From: Bacteroidota bacterium
GTDB lineage: Bacteria > Bacteroidota > Bacteroidia > Chitinophagales > Saprospiraceae
NCBI GenBank assembly: GCA_018222965.1
Contig: JAAEZH010000012.1
Span: forward strand, 62,001-126,000
Length of the DNA stretch: 64,000 bases
Reading direction: 5' to 3'
Below, one piece after another: positions 1-9,621 of this stretch. Under the pieces are notes generated by a model. That model did no database searches. It saw only the letters and a list, made by a program, of their open reading frames with translations, and had not been told where the DNA came from. Position 1 is the first letter of the stretch; each line of letters opens with the position of its first letter. Both the position numbers and the translations under genes were made by a program.

Positions 1-201
1 GACCAGCTTTGTTGGGTCCACTCGTTTGTCGAAGTGATTTTCCAAATACCCCATCTTCCCCTGATATCCCTGATTGAGCCAGGCTTCGAGGCGTCTTGCC
101 TCCGGCTCCATAAAACCGGCCCTGGATATACCAACAAAAGCAAAACCTAATCTGGCAGCTTCTTCCTTCAGTAATTGAGTATGTCTTTCCGTATTTGACA
201 T
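1..201 (-). CDS. queG: Epoxyqueuosine reductase QueG, N-terminal part (runs off window)
   Basis: The minus strand opens with MSNTERHTQLLKEEA and reads 67 codons to the window edge. The stretch FVGISRAGFMEPEARRLEAW followed by GKMGYLENHFDKRVDP matches the start of QueG, the cobalamin/Fe-S enzyme that reduces epoxyqueuosine to queuosine in the wobble base of Asp, Asn, His and Tyr tRNAs. Only the N-terminus is present, so the Fe-S and B12 residues cannot be checked. An in-frame ATG nine codons upstream (228) is possible. The later ATG is preferred because a TATCTTC box lies four bases before it, as at two other genes here. Confidence rests on the distinctive N-terminal signature. Confidence 0.85.
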   Translation of the reverse strand, partial: MSNTERHTQLLKEEAARLGFAFVGISRAGFMEPEARRLEAWLNQGYQGKMGYLENHFDKRVDPTKLV

Positions 202-330
202 GGCGTGAAGATAATTGGAATACGGCATTCTTGCTTATTCTCCAGATTTATGCATTTTTTTGGCTTTCGCCGAATGTCGGAAAAGTGACATTTTCAGCGA
301 AAGTTTATCTTTAATATAAATTTTAGAAAA

Positions 331-3300
331 ATGCCTGTACAAATTAAACCCCACCTGGCCTTTTTCGGCCTTTGCATCTTCTTCCTGTTGGCTTGCAACA
401 GTTCGGAACAATCCGATACTCCCTCCCCTGCTTCCGGCAGCGATGAAGCTTTATTTCAGCTTCGGGATGCCCGGGAGACCGGCCTCACATTCGAAAACTC
501 CATCCAGGAAAACGATACGATAAATTACTACCGGTTCATGCACCTGTACACCGGCGCAGGCGTTGCTTCCGGCGACCTTAACAACGACGGACTGGCCGAT
601 CTTTTCTTCGTCTCCAACCTCGGTGCCAACGCCTGTTACCTAAACAAAGGAGACCTAAAGTTTGAGGACATCAGTCAGGCAGCGGGCATCGATGATTCAC
701 AAGGATTTTCTACGGGTGTAAGCATGGCAGATGTAAACAACGATGGCTGGCTCGATATTTATGTGTGTAAGTCGGGTTGGTTTAATGATCCGAATATGAA
801 GCGTAATCTGCTTTACATCAATCAGCAGAACGGAACATTCCGCGAAAGCGGTCAACAATACGGGCTGGCAGACATGAGCAATTCCATTCAGGCAAGTTTT
901 TTCGACTACGACAAAGACGGTGACCTGGATATGTATCTGGTTAATACCCCGGTGGATTTCAAGTTTACAGGTCAGTTGTCACCACTGGATATAATACATG
1001 CCAGTAAGGACCTGCGCCAGTTTAACGGCTATGACAAACTATTCAGAAACGACGACAACCAGTTTACGGAGGTGACTCGTGAAGCGGGCATTCTCTCCGA
1101 TTTTGCTTTTGGCCTCAGTGTCTTGACTTTCGACATGAATGAAGACGGTTGGACAGATATTTACATCGCCAACGATTTCATGACTCCCGATTACATTTAC
1201 ATCAACCAGCAGGATGGCACATTCGCCGAAAGGCGGAATGAGTATTTCAAGCACACTTCCTTCTACAGCATGGGTTCTGACGCCGGAGACATCAACAACG
1301 ACGGCTTGCAAGACCTCTTTGTGCTGGATATGCTGCCCGAAGATTACAAACGCAGCAAAACCACGATGGAAATGGTCGACCCCGGCGCTTTTTTTCAATC
1401 CGTCGAATGGGGCTACAATCGCCAGTATATGCACAATATGCTGCACATAAACAACGGCAACAACAGCTTCCGCGAAATTGGCCAAATGGCTGGCGTTACC
1501 AAAACCGACTGGAGTTGGAGCCCGATTTTAGCAGATTTTGACAATGACGGCCATCGCGACTTATTCGTAACCAATGGCATCAAAAGAGATGTGACCGAAC
1601 GAGATCACAAAGCGCGTATCGACAGCTTGCGCCGGACCATCCAGGGCCCTGTGCGTTTCTCCGATATTGTCGATCTCATTCCTTCGCAGAAGATCCCCAA
1701 CTACGTATTTCACAATAATGGAGACCTGACTTTCACTGATAAATCAGCCAATTGGGGGGTAGATCAACCTTCCTTCTCAAATGGCAGCACAGTGGCTGAC
1801 TTTGACCTCGACGGTGACCTTGATCTCGTCACCAACAACGTGAATGACAAAGCCTTTTTTTACGAAAACAAAGCAAACGAAAGCGGCAACAACTGGCTTC
1901 AAATTAGCCTAAAAGCAGATACCAATTCGAAGACGGAAAATGCCAAAGTGCGTCTCAAAGACGAAAACGGCAACATCCTACAGTCTGCAGAATTACTGAC
2001 CACCCGGGGCTATCATTCCCGTTCGGAGGAAGTGCTGCACTTTGGACTGGGCAGTAACTCGCAAGTTGCCACCATTGAAGTGATTTGGCCCAACCAAACC
2101 CTATCGACACTAAATAACATTCAGGCAAATCAGCGCCTGGAAATTGACCGCCAGGCAGCACAGCCCTACCAATATCCCTCCCGTACCATAAACGGCATGT
2201 TCAGTGAGCAAAGTCAAATGTTTAATCCGCCCTTTGCACACAAGGAAAACGACTTTGATGATTTTGCTGTTCAGATTCTTCTCCCACACAGACAATCGAT
2301 GAACGGACCGGCTATGGCCAGCGGTGATGTCAATGGCGATGGCCTCGAAGATGTCTTTTTTGGAGGAGCGCATCAGCAATCGGCAGCGCTTTACATTCAA
2401 AATACTAATTCAGGCTTTGACCTTAAATCTGTTTCCGCTTTCGCGAATGATAAAGACTATGAAGACACCGGCGCCCTTTTATTCGATGCAGACGGAGATG
2501 GCGACCAGGACCTGTATGTGGTAAGCGGAGGCATGGAATTCCCACAGGAAGATTCCAGGTATCAGGATCGATTATACCTCAACAATGGCAGTGGAAACTT
2601 CACAAAATCTACGGACAAGCTGCCGGAACTAACGGCCAGCGGAAGTTGTGTCAGGGCCGTCGATTATGACGGCGATGGTGATCAGGATTTATTTGTAGGC
2701 GGGCGAATACTCCCCAACAAATATCCCTATCCGGCAAGATCCTATTTATTGATCAACGAGGGAGGCCGCTTTAAGGATCAAACCGACGAACTGGCACCGG
2801 CTATCTCCACATTGGGACTTGTAACAGATGCTGTTTGGACAGACTTCAACGGCGATGAGCAGATGGACCTGATTGTAACCGGGGAATGGCTTGGCATGGA
2901 GCTGTTTGAAAATCAAAATGGGCGACTTGCCTGGGTAAGTCCGAATTACGGTTTGGAATACAGCCGTGGCTGGTGGAACACCATCCAGGTGATTGACCTG
3001 GATCAGGACGGGGACAAGGACATTGTTGCCGGCAACCTCGGACGGAACTACAAATTTACAGCCTCCGAGAAAAAGCCCTTCCAGGTTTATTGCGATGATT
3101 TTGACGGCAATGGCACCTTTGATGTTGTTTTGGCCAAAGAAATTGACGGCGTTTATTTCCCGGTACGGGGACGCACCTGTTCCTCAGAACAAATGCCTTT
3201 TATAAAAAGCAAGTTTCCCACCTTCGAAGCCTGGGCGGATGCCGATTTGGAAGATATTTATGGCAAACAACAGCTCGAATCTGCCCTGCATTATGAGGCC

Positions 3301-3684
3301 CAGATTCTGGAGAGCGCCATATTCTGGAATGAAGGCGATTCCTATCGGGTAGAAGTGCTGCCGAAAGAAGCCCAAATGGCTCCTGTAAACGGGATTGTGG
3401 TAGAAGATTTTGATCAGGATGGAGAGGCAGATCTCTTATTGGTCGGCAATCATTTTGGCGCTGAAGTGGAAACCACCCGGGCAGATGCCGGAATCGGACT
3501 TCTGTTAAAAGGAACTGACACTGGCTTTAATCCAGTAGATCTGGCTGCAAGCGGATTCTTTGCAGACAGGGATGCCAAGCATATGCAAGTCATTCAATTG
3601 GCAAATGGCAGTAAAGCCATTTTGGTAGCCAACAACAACGATCAGGTACAGGCATTTACGCTGACAAGTGCGAAGGTGCAGTAA
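331..3684 (+). CDS. FG-GAP/VCBS repeat lipoprotein with ASPIC/UnbV domain
   Basis: A predicted 1117-aa surface lipoprotein. The N-terminus is hydrophobic and ends in a lipobox (LLAC, Cys near residue 22) followed by a Ser/Pro-rich stretch. The body has many FG-GAP/VCBS blade motifs with calcium-loop patterns such as NNDGLADLFF (about residue 85), NNDGWLDIYV (about 135) and DKDGDLDMYLV (about 192). An ASPIC/UnbV module spans about 521-602 (RGYHSRSEEVLHFGLG). A second propeller follows from about residue 650. Such proteins in Bacteroidota are exported and often sit with SusC/SusD genes, but none is adjacent here. Function is probably extracellular binding; no catalytic site was recognised. It stands alone, convergent with the MFS gene. 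Confidence 0.9.
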   Translation: MPVQIKPHLAFFGLCIFFLLACNSSEQSDTPSPASGSDEALFQLRDARETGLTFENSIQENDTINYYRFMHLYTGAGVASGDLNNDGLADLFFVSNLGANACYLNKGDLKFEDISQAAGIDDSQGFSTGVSMADVNNDGWLDIYVCKSGWFNDPNMKRNLLYINQQNGTFRESGQQYGLADMSNSIQASFFDYDKDGDLDMYLVNTPVDFKFTGQLSPLDIIHASKDLRQFNGYDKLFRNDDNQFTEVTREAGILSDFAFGLSVLTFDMNEDGWTDIYIANDFMTPDYIYINQQDGTFAERRNEYFKHTSFYSMGSDAGDINNDGLQDLFVLDMLPEDYKRSKTTMEMVDPGAFFQSVEWGYNRQYMHNMLHINNGNNSFREIGQMAGVTKTDWSWSPILADFDNDGHRDLFVTNGIKRDVTERDHKARIDSLRRTIQGPVRFSDIVDLIPSQKIPNYVFHNNGDLTFTDKSANWGVDQPSFSNGSTVADFDLDGDLDLVTNNVNDKAFFYENKANESGNNWLQISLKADTNSKTENAKVRLKDENGNILQSAELLTTRGYHSRSEEVLHFGLGSNSQVATIEVIWPNQTLSTLNNIQANQRLEIDRQAAQPYQYPSRTINGMFSEQSQMFNPPFAHKENDFDDFAVQILLPHRQSMNGPAMASGDVNGDGLEDVFFGGAHQQSAALYIQNTNSGFDLKSVSAFANDKDYEDTGALLFDADGDGDQDLYVVSGGMEFPQEDSRYQDRLYLNNGSGNFTKSTDKLPELTASGSCVRAVDYDGDGDQDLFVGGRILPNKYPYPARSYLLINEGGRFKDQTDELAPAISTLGLVTDAVWTDFNGDEQMDLIVTGEWLGMELFENQNGRLAWVSPNYGLEYSRGWWNTIQVIDLDQDGDKDIVAGNLGRNYKFTASEKKPFQVYCDDFDGNGTFDVVLAKEIDGVYFPVRGRTCSSEQMPFIKSKFPTFEAWADADLEDIYGKQQLESALHYEAQILESAIFWNEGDSYRVEVLPKEAQMAPVNGIVVEDFDQDGEADLLLVGNHFGAEVETTRADAGIGLLLKGTDTGFNPVDLAASGFFADRDAKHMQVIQLANGSKAILVANNNDQVQAFTLTSAKVQ

Positions 3685-3742
3685 TACTTTTGCATTTGAA
3701 AAGGCTTAAAGGGGGCAATCGGTCTAAACGGGTTGGCCTCTT

Positions 3743-4927
3743 TTAACTTTCTTTATTTGAGGGATTTCTAAAGCGTCTCCAATACCACAGATATACAATA
3801 GCCATAAGGCTTATTCCGGCAGTAATGAAAAAGGCTCTGTCGAAATTTTCATAGTCATTTCCATAAGCCCAGGCACTCATCACAGCACCAAATCCGATGC
3901 CCACTTCCAGGGCGATATAAGCGGTGGCCATTGCTCGTCCGCGGCGCTGGTCGTTTGAGCGGTCAATCACCCAGGCAAAAACGGCCGGAGATGCGATCCC
4001 GTGCGAAAAGCCAAAAGCACCGGCACTAACCATCAACATGAGCGGGGTGGATGCAATTCCCATTAAAATAAGAGATATAAAGATCAACACCACCGAAATC
4101 CGGATCATCGGAACCCTGCCAACCCGGTCGGAAATTCGTCCGGCCACCAGACGAGAGAGGATTGAAAAGATGGTTAGCGACACAAAAAACATCCCCTTAT
4201 TTGTCATCCCTACATACACACTCTGATCCGGTACGATAGTCAGAATCACACCAAATCCAACATAGATCATGCTAATAACTACAGCCGGGGCAATAGCGCT
4301 TGGTTCAATGATTTCTTTGGGAGAAATCTTTAATAATTTCGGACTAAACTTCTGCTTATCCTCCAGCGTTTCGGGCAACTTCCACAACATTACAATAGAG
4401 ATCAGCGCGATGGCCGAGGAAGCAAAAAACATATAATCCATTCCCAGGCTGAGGGTTATCCAGCTACCGACTGGAGGAAACATGGTCGCTCCCAGATTCA
4501 TACTCACTCCGAGAATACCCATTGCTTCACCACGTCGGGCAACCGGTATGATATCTGCCGCAAATGCAGTCGCAGCGGTTGGCTTGAAGCCGGTAGAAAA
4601 ACCGTGAAAAAAGCGCAATAATAAAAATCCGGCAACTCCGCTAATTAGGGGATAAAGCAAGCTACACACCACACAAACGAGGGTACCGATCACCATCACA
4701 GGTACCCGGCCAATGGTATCGGTTAGCTTCCCGCTAAAAGGTCTGGAAAGGCCGGCGGCAAGGGTGAAAAGAAAGATGATCATGCCTTTGTAGGAGGCCC
4801 CGCCAAGTGATGTCAGATAGTCTGGCAACTCCGGAATAATCATATTGAAACTACCACTAAACAGGACATGGCTAGCACATAAAAGGATAAAAGGGGTGGT
4901 ATATAAACGGGGCGAGGAAGTGGCCAT
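3743..4927 (-). CDS. MFS transporter (drug/metabolite exporter type)
   Basis: A 394-aa, 12-helix major facilitator in the inner membrane. The loop between helices 2 and 3 reads RPFSGKLTDTIGRVPV, the GxxxDxxGRR-type signature, and the same motif recurs after helix 8 (GRISDRVGRVPM), as expected for the duplicated MFS fold. The open frame begins with TTG at 4933 (MRMATSS), but the ATG two codons later (4927) is the more likely start. The substrate cannot be read from sequence; overall it resembles exporters of small molecules. Its 3' end converges on the FG-GAP gene. Confidence 0.85.
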   Translation of the reverse strand: MATSSPRLYTTPFILLCASHVLFSGSFNMIIPELPDYLTSLGGASYKGMIIFLFTLAAGLSRPFSGKLTDTIGRVPVMVIGTLVCVVCSLLYPLISGVAGFLLLRFFHGFSTGFKPTAATAFAADIIPVARRGEAMGILGVSMNLGATMFPPVGSWITLSLGMDYMFFASSAIALISIVMLWKLPETLEDKQKFSPKLLKISPKEIIEPSAIAPAVVISMIYVGFGVILTIVPDQSVYVGMTNKGMFFVSLTIFSILSRLVAGRISDRVGRVPMIRISVVLIFISLILMGIASTPLMLMVSAGAFGFSHGIASPAVFAWVIDRSNDQRRGRAMATAYIALEVGIGFGAVMSAWAYGNDYENFDRAFFITAGISLMAIVYLWYWRRFRNPSNKES

Positions 4928-5040
4928 CCGCAAAAGTACAGTTTATTGGTATAAATAGTTTAGATGCGAGTTTGGGGAATTAGATTGCGGGGTTTCACGC
5001 AGTGGGCGCAGGTCCGCTCAACAGGATATTCCGTTTTTGC

Positions 5041-5513
5041 CTCACACAGAGAATGGGAGAAAGGGCGCTAAATATTATTATCAATTAAATGTAGAAAGAA
5101 ATGAGGACGAATGATATTACAGGAAAAATTATTGACATCGCTTTTTCAATTCACAAAGGACTGGGACCGGGACTTTTAGAATCTGTTTATGAAAAAATCA
5201 TGTTTGAGGAACTTCTCCAGTCCGGGCTTGATGTAGAAAGGCAAAAACCATATCCTATATTTTGGAATCAGAAAAAAATCGATCTTGGTTTTCGAGCTGA
5301 TCTGGTTGTTGAAAACAAGGTGATTGTAGAATTAAAATCCGTTGAGGCGCTGGCAAAAGTACACTTCAAACAGCTTCAAACTTATTTGAAGATTGCAAAT
5401 ATCAAAACAGGATTATTGATAAATTTCAATGAAGCTTTATTGAAGACAGGACTAAGGAGAGTGATCAACAAACACTATGTATAATGCCCCCCTTCTCCCA
5501 TTCTCTGTGTGAG
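5041..5513. repeat. Inverted-repeat-bounded cassette around the GxxExxY gene
   Basis: Arms at 5041-5068 and 5486-5513 are inverted repeats: the outer 21 bases are identical (beginning CTCACACAGAG) and 26 of 28 match overall. Similarity stops abruptly outside the arms. The enclosed gene starts 32 bases inside the left arm and its stop codon ends two bases before the right arm, so the 473-bp unit contains exactly one gene and its leader. No target-site duplication is evident. Confidence 0.75.
5101..5484 (+). CDS. GxxExxY family protein
   Basis: A 127-aa protein with the family signature GLLESVY (residues about 24-30) after IHKGLGPG. Its core ADLVVENKVIVELKS has the D-x(n)-ExK pattern of PD-(D/E)XK nuclease folds, to which this family has been related. 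The length is typical. Function is not established; the nuclease-like core suggests nucleic-acid processing, but this is inference. The gene is the sole content of an inverted-repeat cassette inserted between the MFS gene and a small secreted protein gene, and its orientation differs from its immediate neighbours. This suggests a small mobile or formerly mobile unit. Confidence 0.85.
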   Translation: MRTNDITGKIIDIAFSIHKGLGPGLLESVYEKIMFEELLQSGLDVERQKPYPIFWNQKKIDLGFRADLVVENKVIVELKSVEALAKVHFKQLQTYLKIANIKTGLLINFNEALLKTGLRRVINKHYV

Positions 5514-5522
5514 ACATCCATT

Positions 5523-5978
5523 CTACCTCCTCTCCAAATAACAGACCAGGCCCAAATAAGACAACAGAATCAAATCCTCCCGAAGCAAATACAAAGTTGC
5601 TCCTGCCTCCTCATCCATGCAACTCACAGAAAGCACCTGAATTTTATCCGGTGCACTTCGATCAAAAATAGCAATGGGATCCCCGCTAAAACGCAAAAAC
5701 TGAGCAGCCGTTTGCCACTCCAGCTCATAATCAAACTCCTTACATTTTACACGCTCCAACGTAAAAGGCTTATTCCCTTCCCGGCTGAAAAAGGACTTAA
5801 ACTTCCCTTCTTTAATCACCAGCTTTTTCCCCAAATAAGGTTGTACGGAACGCACAATCTCCGGAGAAGCCATGCTGTCGGGAGCAGCAACCACCTCCCA
5901 TTTCCCATACCACTTATCAACTTGTGCTGGCAAGAGGAAAGGGAAGGTCAAAAAAATCAAGAATAGAAATCGGATCAA
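5523..5978 (-). CDS. Small secreted protein of unknown function
   Basis: A 151-aa protein with an N-terminal signal peptide (hydrophobic run LFLIFLTFPFLLPAQ, probable cleavage after PAQ). The mature part begins VDKWYGKWEVV, reminiscent of lipocalin-like domains (a W near the start of the first strand) but not enough to assign a family. No ATG is available in a sensible position. The frame opens with TTG at 5978, 30 bases after the lysozyme stop, so it probably depends on the lysozyme transcript. Role unknown. Confidence 0.55.
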   Translation of the reverse strand: MIRFLFLIFLTFPFLLPAQVDKWYGKWEVVAAPDSMASPEIVRSVQPYLGKKLVIKEGKFKSFFSREGNKPFTLERVKCKEFDYELEWQTAAQFLRFSGDPIAIFDRSAPDKIQVLSVSCMDEEAGATLYLLREDLILLSYLGLVCYLERR

Positions 5979-6007
5979 AGCACGTTGGATTTTGGGACTG
6001 TAATTGC

Positions 6008-6946
6008 CTAGTGATGCAAGGTATATTTACTGTGCAGGAACATATCCAGTTCTTCCCGTCGGCGCTTTTCAAATCCGGCTACAAACTCCCACTGGCCCGT
6101 ATTTCGATTAAACCAATAGGCATATTTCATGAAGCAATCTTTGATTCGGTTGGCGCTGTAATTTCCATCCGAAATGCTGTTCATATATCCTTCCAGGCCG
6201 GAATCACGTAAAGCACCTCCGCCCCGATGGAAAGCCAGGTCTACCAAAGCATCGTATTCGCCTTGTGTGAGTTTTACGTGAAAGCGTTTGTGTACCTCCA
6301 CTTCCGCCAGCCGTTTTACATCGTCTTTAAAGAGTTGAATCATTTGGTCCATACTCATCGAGCGCGTCCCCCCTTGTCGCGGATCATAGGCTGCCCATTT
6401 AGACAGTTCGTGATCCTTGATCCAGTGGCCGTAGCCAATCGTTGCACTTCCTTTGGTATCGCGAAATACCTGCCCGGATATCCGACCATTAACAATCGGC
6501 GGACGTTCCCAGCTTTTCATATAATCGATCAGGGGTTGTGAAGCACTTAGCTCCCGCGGCTTTTTTCGAAAATTAACCTGAACCACCGGAGGAGGAACCG
6601 GTTTTGGTTTTGGAAGTGGAACCGGTTGCGGACGAGGTGTGGGAGTAGTATTTGAAGAAGTCGAATCTGTACTCCAAATAACAACAGGCATTTTCCGATA
6701 ACCAACAATGTATTTGTGCCCCACCCGAATGGTAATATTCGGACTTTGACTTCGGGAGGGCAGATTGTTCAGGTTTCTAAAACGGTCGTAGGTAATACCG
6801 TGCTTGTGGCAGATCGCCCATTCCGTATCCCCTACCCTTGTGCCCGGTTCTTCCAGTTGTCGGGTAGCTCTATCGCGAGCAATGTGGTAGATCGGAACCA
6901 GTTTTTCGTTACCAAAGTTTGGATTATCATCGATTGGTGGAGCCAT
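6008..6946 (-). CDS. LysM-like plus GH24 (T4-type) lysozyme protein
   Basis: A 312-aa protein with two parts. Residues about 17-90 resemble a LysM module (IYHIARDRA, GDTEWAICHKHGITYDRFRN, then GHKYIV), which binds peptidoglycan. A Pro/Lys-rich linker (about 101-120) leads to a T4-lysozyme-type GH24 domain (about 135-305). The catalytic triad can be placed at E147, D163 and T169 (RDTKGSATIGYGH), with the D-to-T spacing of T4 lysozyme and a longer E-to-D loop. It should cleave the MurNAc-GlcNAc bond. No signal peptide is visible, so export would need another route (holin-like or T6SS/contractile-type), or the enzyme acts on lysis. It is transcribed ahead of the small secreted protein. Confidence 0.85.
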   Translation of the reverse strand: MAPPIDDNPNFGNEKLVPIYHIARDRATRQLEEPGTRVGDTEWAICHKHGITYDRFRNLNNLPSRSQSPNITIRVGHKYIVGYRKMPVVIWSTDSTSSNTTPTPRPQPVPLPKPKPVPPPVVQVNFRKKPRELSASQPLIDYMKSWERPPIVNGRISGQVFRDTKGSATIGYGHWIKDHELSKWAAYDPRQGGTRSMSMDQMIQLFKDDVKRLAEVEVHKRFHVKLTQGEYDALVDLAFHRGGGALRDSGLEGYMNSISDGNYSANRIKDCFMKYAYWFNRNTGQWEFVAGFEKRRREELDMFLHSKYTLHH

Positions 6947-6991
6947 GTCTTCTCGTTTGTGGCCCCTAATTTACAGAATATTTCCGTTGGT

Positions 6992-7033
6992 TTCGCTAAA
7001 TCGGGTATCGTTGATCGGGTATCGTTTAGCGAA
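6992..7033. repeat. Hairpin with duplicated loop next to the minisatellite
   Basis: TTCGCTAAA at 6992-7000 is complementary to TTTAGCGAA at 7025-7033. The 24-base loop is largely a direct repeat of ATCGGGTATCGTT. It lies upstream of the lysozyme gene start. The arms resemble the half sites of the dyads upstream of the acyl-CoA dehydrogenase (43643-43723), so this could be a regulator site rather than a structural repeat. Confidence 0.5.
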
Positions 7034-7044
7034 TTTTCCTGTTG

Positions 7045-7170
7045 TTTCCGTTGTTTCCGTTGGTTCCGTTGTTTCCGTTGGTTCCGTTGTTTCCGTTGTT
7101 TCCGTTCTTTCCGTTGGTTCCGTTGGTTCCGTTGGTTCCGTTGTTTCCGTTCTTTCCGTTGGTTCCGTTC
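7045..7170. repeat. 9-bp minisatellite, 14 units
   Basis: Fourteen uninterrupted 9-base units run from 7045 to 7170. Each is TTTCCGTTG or GTTCCGTTG, with occasional TTCCGTTC endings. Variation is confined to the first and last bases of the unit, which points to slippage or unequal exchange. The array lies between the UvrD stop (7180) and the lysozyme gene start (6946), in the lysozyme upstream region. Because the period is a multiple of three, open frames run through it by chance (Val-Gly-Ser or Phe-Arg-Trp patterns); these are not genes. Confidence 0.9.
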
Positions 7171-7179
7171 AATTAAGAA

Positions 7180-9489
7180 TTATTCAATCACTTGCAGCGG
7201 AGCAAACTTCACCATAATCCGTCGTTGTGGATTGTCGATGCCCTGGAAGAAAATCGTTGCCACCGGATTGTCCTTTGCCCCATCAAGAGAAAGCACTTTG
7301 CCTTCCCCAAAATTCAGGTGCAGAACCTTTTTGCCTGCTTGAATCTCAGACATCGGACTGCGGCTAAAATTTTTAGGGTCAACTACAGGTCTTGCTGGCT
7401 TCCGGGGCTTCTTAAAATTGCCCTTTACGCTGGCTCCCTGAGAACTGCCTCCTCCCATACGAGACTCAATCCGAGTCGAGGCACCTTTCGCGCCAAGCGG
7501 ACCAGCCACATCTAAATGCTGCTCGTCAATCTCCTCCAGAAAACGACTGGCCTGATTGTAGCGCATTTGCCCGTAGCGATAGCGACTGTCGGCATAAGAC
7601 AGGGTCAGAAAACTCTCTGCCCGGGTGATTGCCACGTAAAATAAACGCCGCTCCTCGTCCAGTCCGTCAATAGTATCCATCGACATGAAAGACGGAAATA
7701 ATTTTTCTTCCAATCCAACCACAAATACGGCCGGAAACTCAAGTCCTTTGGCAGCATGGACGGACATCAGCGTCACATGATCTCCATTGGTCGACTTTTG
7801 ATCCATATCGGTGAGCAAGGCAATGCTCTGTATATAACTGGCAAGCGTTTTATCAGTAGATTGTACGCCATCGGGACCAAGGTCATCATCGCTTTCTGCA
7901 AAATCCTTCACTCCGTCGAGCAGGGAATTAAAGTTGTCGAGTCGCCCGATCCCTTCGATGCTGGTATCCTTCCGGAGCAGGTCCATTAAACCGGAGCGCC
8001 GGGCAATGTGATCCGCTGCGGCATAAGCATCCGGATCCAGGGCAATTTTTTGAAAGTCTCTGATCATATTGGCAAAGCCTTTCAAAGAAGTAGCAGCCCG
8101 ATTACTGAGCGGCACTTGCGGAATAGCTTCCCACATAGTAATATCCTGTTGCCCGGCAAACTGGCTGAGTTTATCCACTGTCGTTTTTCCGATTGCCCGC
8201 TTCGGGAAATTGATCACCCGACGAAGGGCTTCCTCATCTTTCGGGTTGATCGCCAGGCGGAAATAAGCCAGCAAATCCTTGACTTCCTTGCGTTGGTAAA
8301 AGGATAAACCACCAAATACTTTGTAGTTGATGTTATACCGACGCAGATATTCCTCAAAGACCCGGGATTGAGAATTTGTCCGATACAGAATCGCAAAATC
8401 TTTATTGGACAAATGATTGCGGTTCTTCCGTTCCACAATCGTATCTGCAATGCGCTTTCCTTCTTCATTGTCTGTCCGGGCGCGAATCACTTTAATTTTG
8501 GTACCTCCTCCCTTATAGGACCATATCTTTTTCTGAATTTGCCGGCGGTTGTGGGTAATTACCTGATTGGCAGCCTGCACAATATGATCGGTGGAGCGGT
8601 AGTTTTGCTCCAGCTTAAACACCTGAATTCCGAAGGGCTTAAAGTCTTTCTCAAAGTCCAGAATATTCTGAATCGTCGCTCCCCGAAAAGCGTAAATACT
8701 TTGCGCATCATCCCCTACCACACAAATGTTGCGATTGCTCCCTTCAAAATTGACCAGCTTTTTAACGATGGAATACTGCAGGTGGTTGTATCCTGAAACT
8801 CGTCTACCAATACGTATTTAAAACCGCTGTTGGTACTTTTCCCGCACCCCTTCCGGATTTCGGTGCAGCAATTCGTAAAGTCGATACAAGAGATCGTCAA
8901 AATCCATCGCGCCGGCTCGCTTGCAACGCGCAACATAGCGCTTATACACCTCGTGCATGTGCGGACGCTTGGCTATGCTGTCCTGTTCGCGCAGCTCTTT
9001 ATCTTTTACGTATAAAGCAGGTGGAATGAGATTGCTTTTAGCCGATGAAATCCGGGCACGCACCGAATTGGGGTTATACACATCGGTCGACAGATTCATC
9101 TCTGTCAAAACGGCTTTGATCACATTTTTACTGTCTTCCGTATCGTAAATGGTAAAATTGGAAGGATACCCGATTTTCTCCGCCTCCTGCCGAAGGATAC
9201 GGGCAAAGATGGAGTGAAAGGTACCGGCCCACACTTTTTCGGCCGATCCGCCTACCACCTTTCCGATCCGGGCTTTCATTTCCCGGGCGGCTTTATTGGT
9301 AAAAGTTAGCGCAAGGACTTCCCAGGGCTTAGCCCCTTTTTGGAGTATATGTGCAATACGGTAAGTGAGTACACGGGTTTTTCCGGAGCCTGGTCCGGCT
9401 ACTACGAGGACGGGGCCTTCCGTAGCTTCCACAGCGGCTCGCTGCACCTTATTCAATTCATCCAAATACGATGAGCCGGTATTCGACAT
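7180..9489 (-). pseudogene. UvrD/PcrA superfamily 1 helicase, two compensating frameshifts as read
   Basis: Together the pieces encode a full ~770-aa UvrD/PcrA-type 3'-5' helicase for excision repair and replication restart. Motif I is AGPGSGKT, Ia is TFTNKAARE, III is GDDAQSIYAFRGA, IV is EQNYRST, V is SVHAAKGLEF and VI is RRLFYVAITRAE; the C-terminus has a Tudor-like region (LNFGEGKVLSL). As read, the first frame stops at 8818-8820 after EKYQQRF. The next 33 bases encode KYVLVDEFQDT in a second frame, and the rest continues from about 8786 in the original frame. An extra base in the A run at 8820-8823 and a missing base in the T run at 8786-8787 explain both shifts and cancel out. Start at 9489 (MSNTGSSYLDELN). 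The lesion hits Walker B. Sequencing error is at least as likely as real inactivation. Confidence 0.85.
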
Positions 9490-9621
9490 AGATCGATAAA
9501 ATTTACAGAAATGCAATCGGGGCAAAGCCCTTTTACATTAAACATTAAAAAGCTGTCTTAGGGAAACCTGCTGTTTTTGAAAAGCAAGCCTAAATTACAA
9601 AGTGTAAACTTTCTGCGCAAA

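Noticed and set aside
5484-5966. Plus-strand frame opposite the small secreted protein
   Set aside because: Antisense shadow with no family features, and starting inside the inverted-repeat arm.
7045-7170. CRISPR array
   Set aside because: The units are contiguous 9-mers with no spacers and no cas genes nearby.
6716-7342. Plus-strand open frame with repeated Phe-Arg-Trp residues
   Set aside because: It is the translation of the 9-bp minisatellite and the antisense of the lysozyme and UvrD genes; no start signal or domain.
8715-8936. Separate small gene in the UvrD region
   Set aside because: It is the helicase read in the shifted frame (contains VLVDEFQDT).
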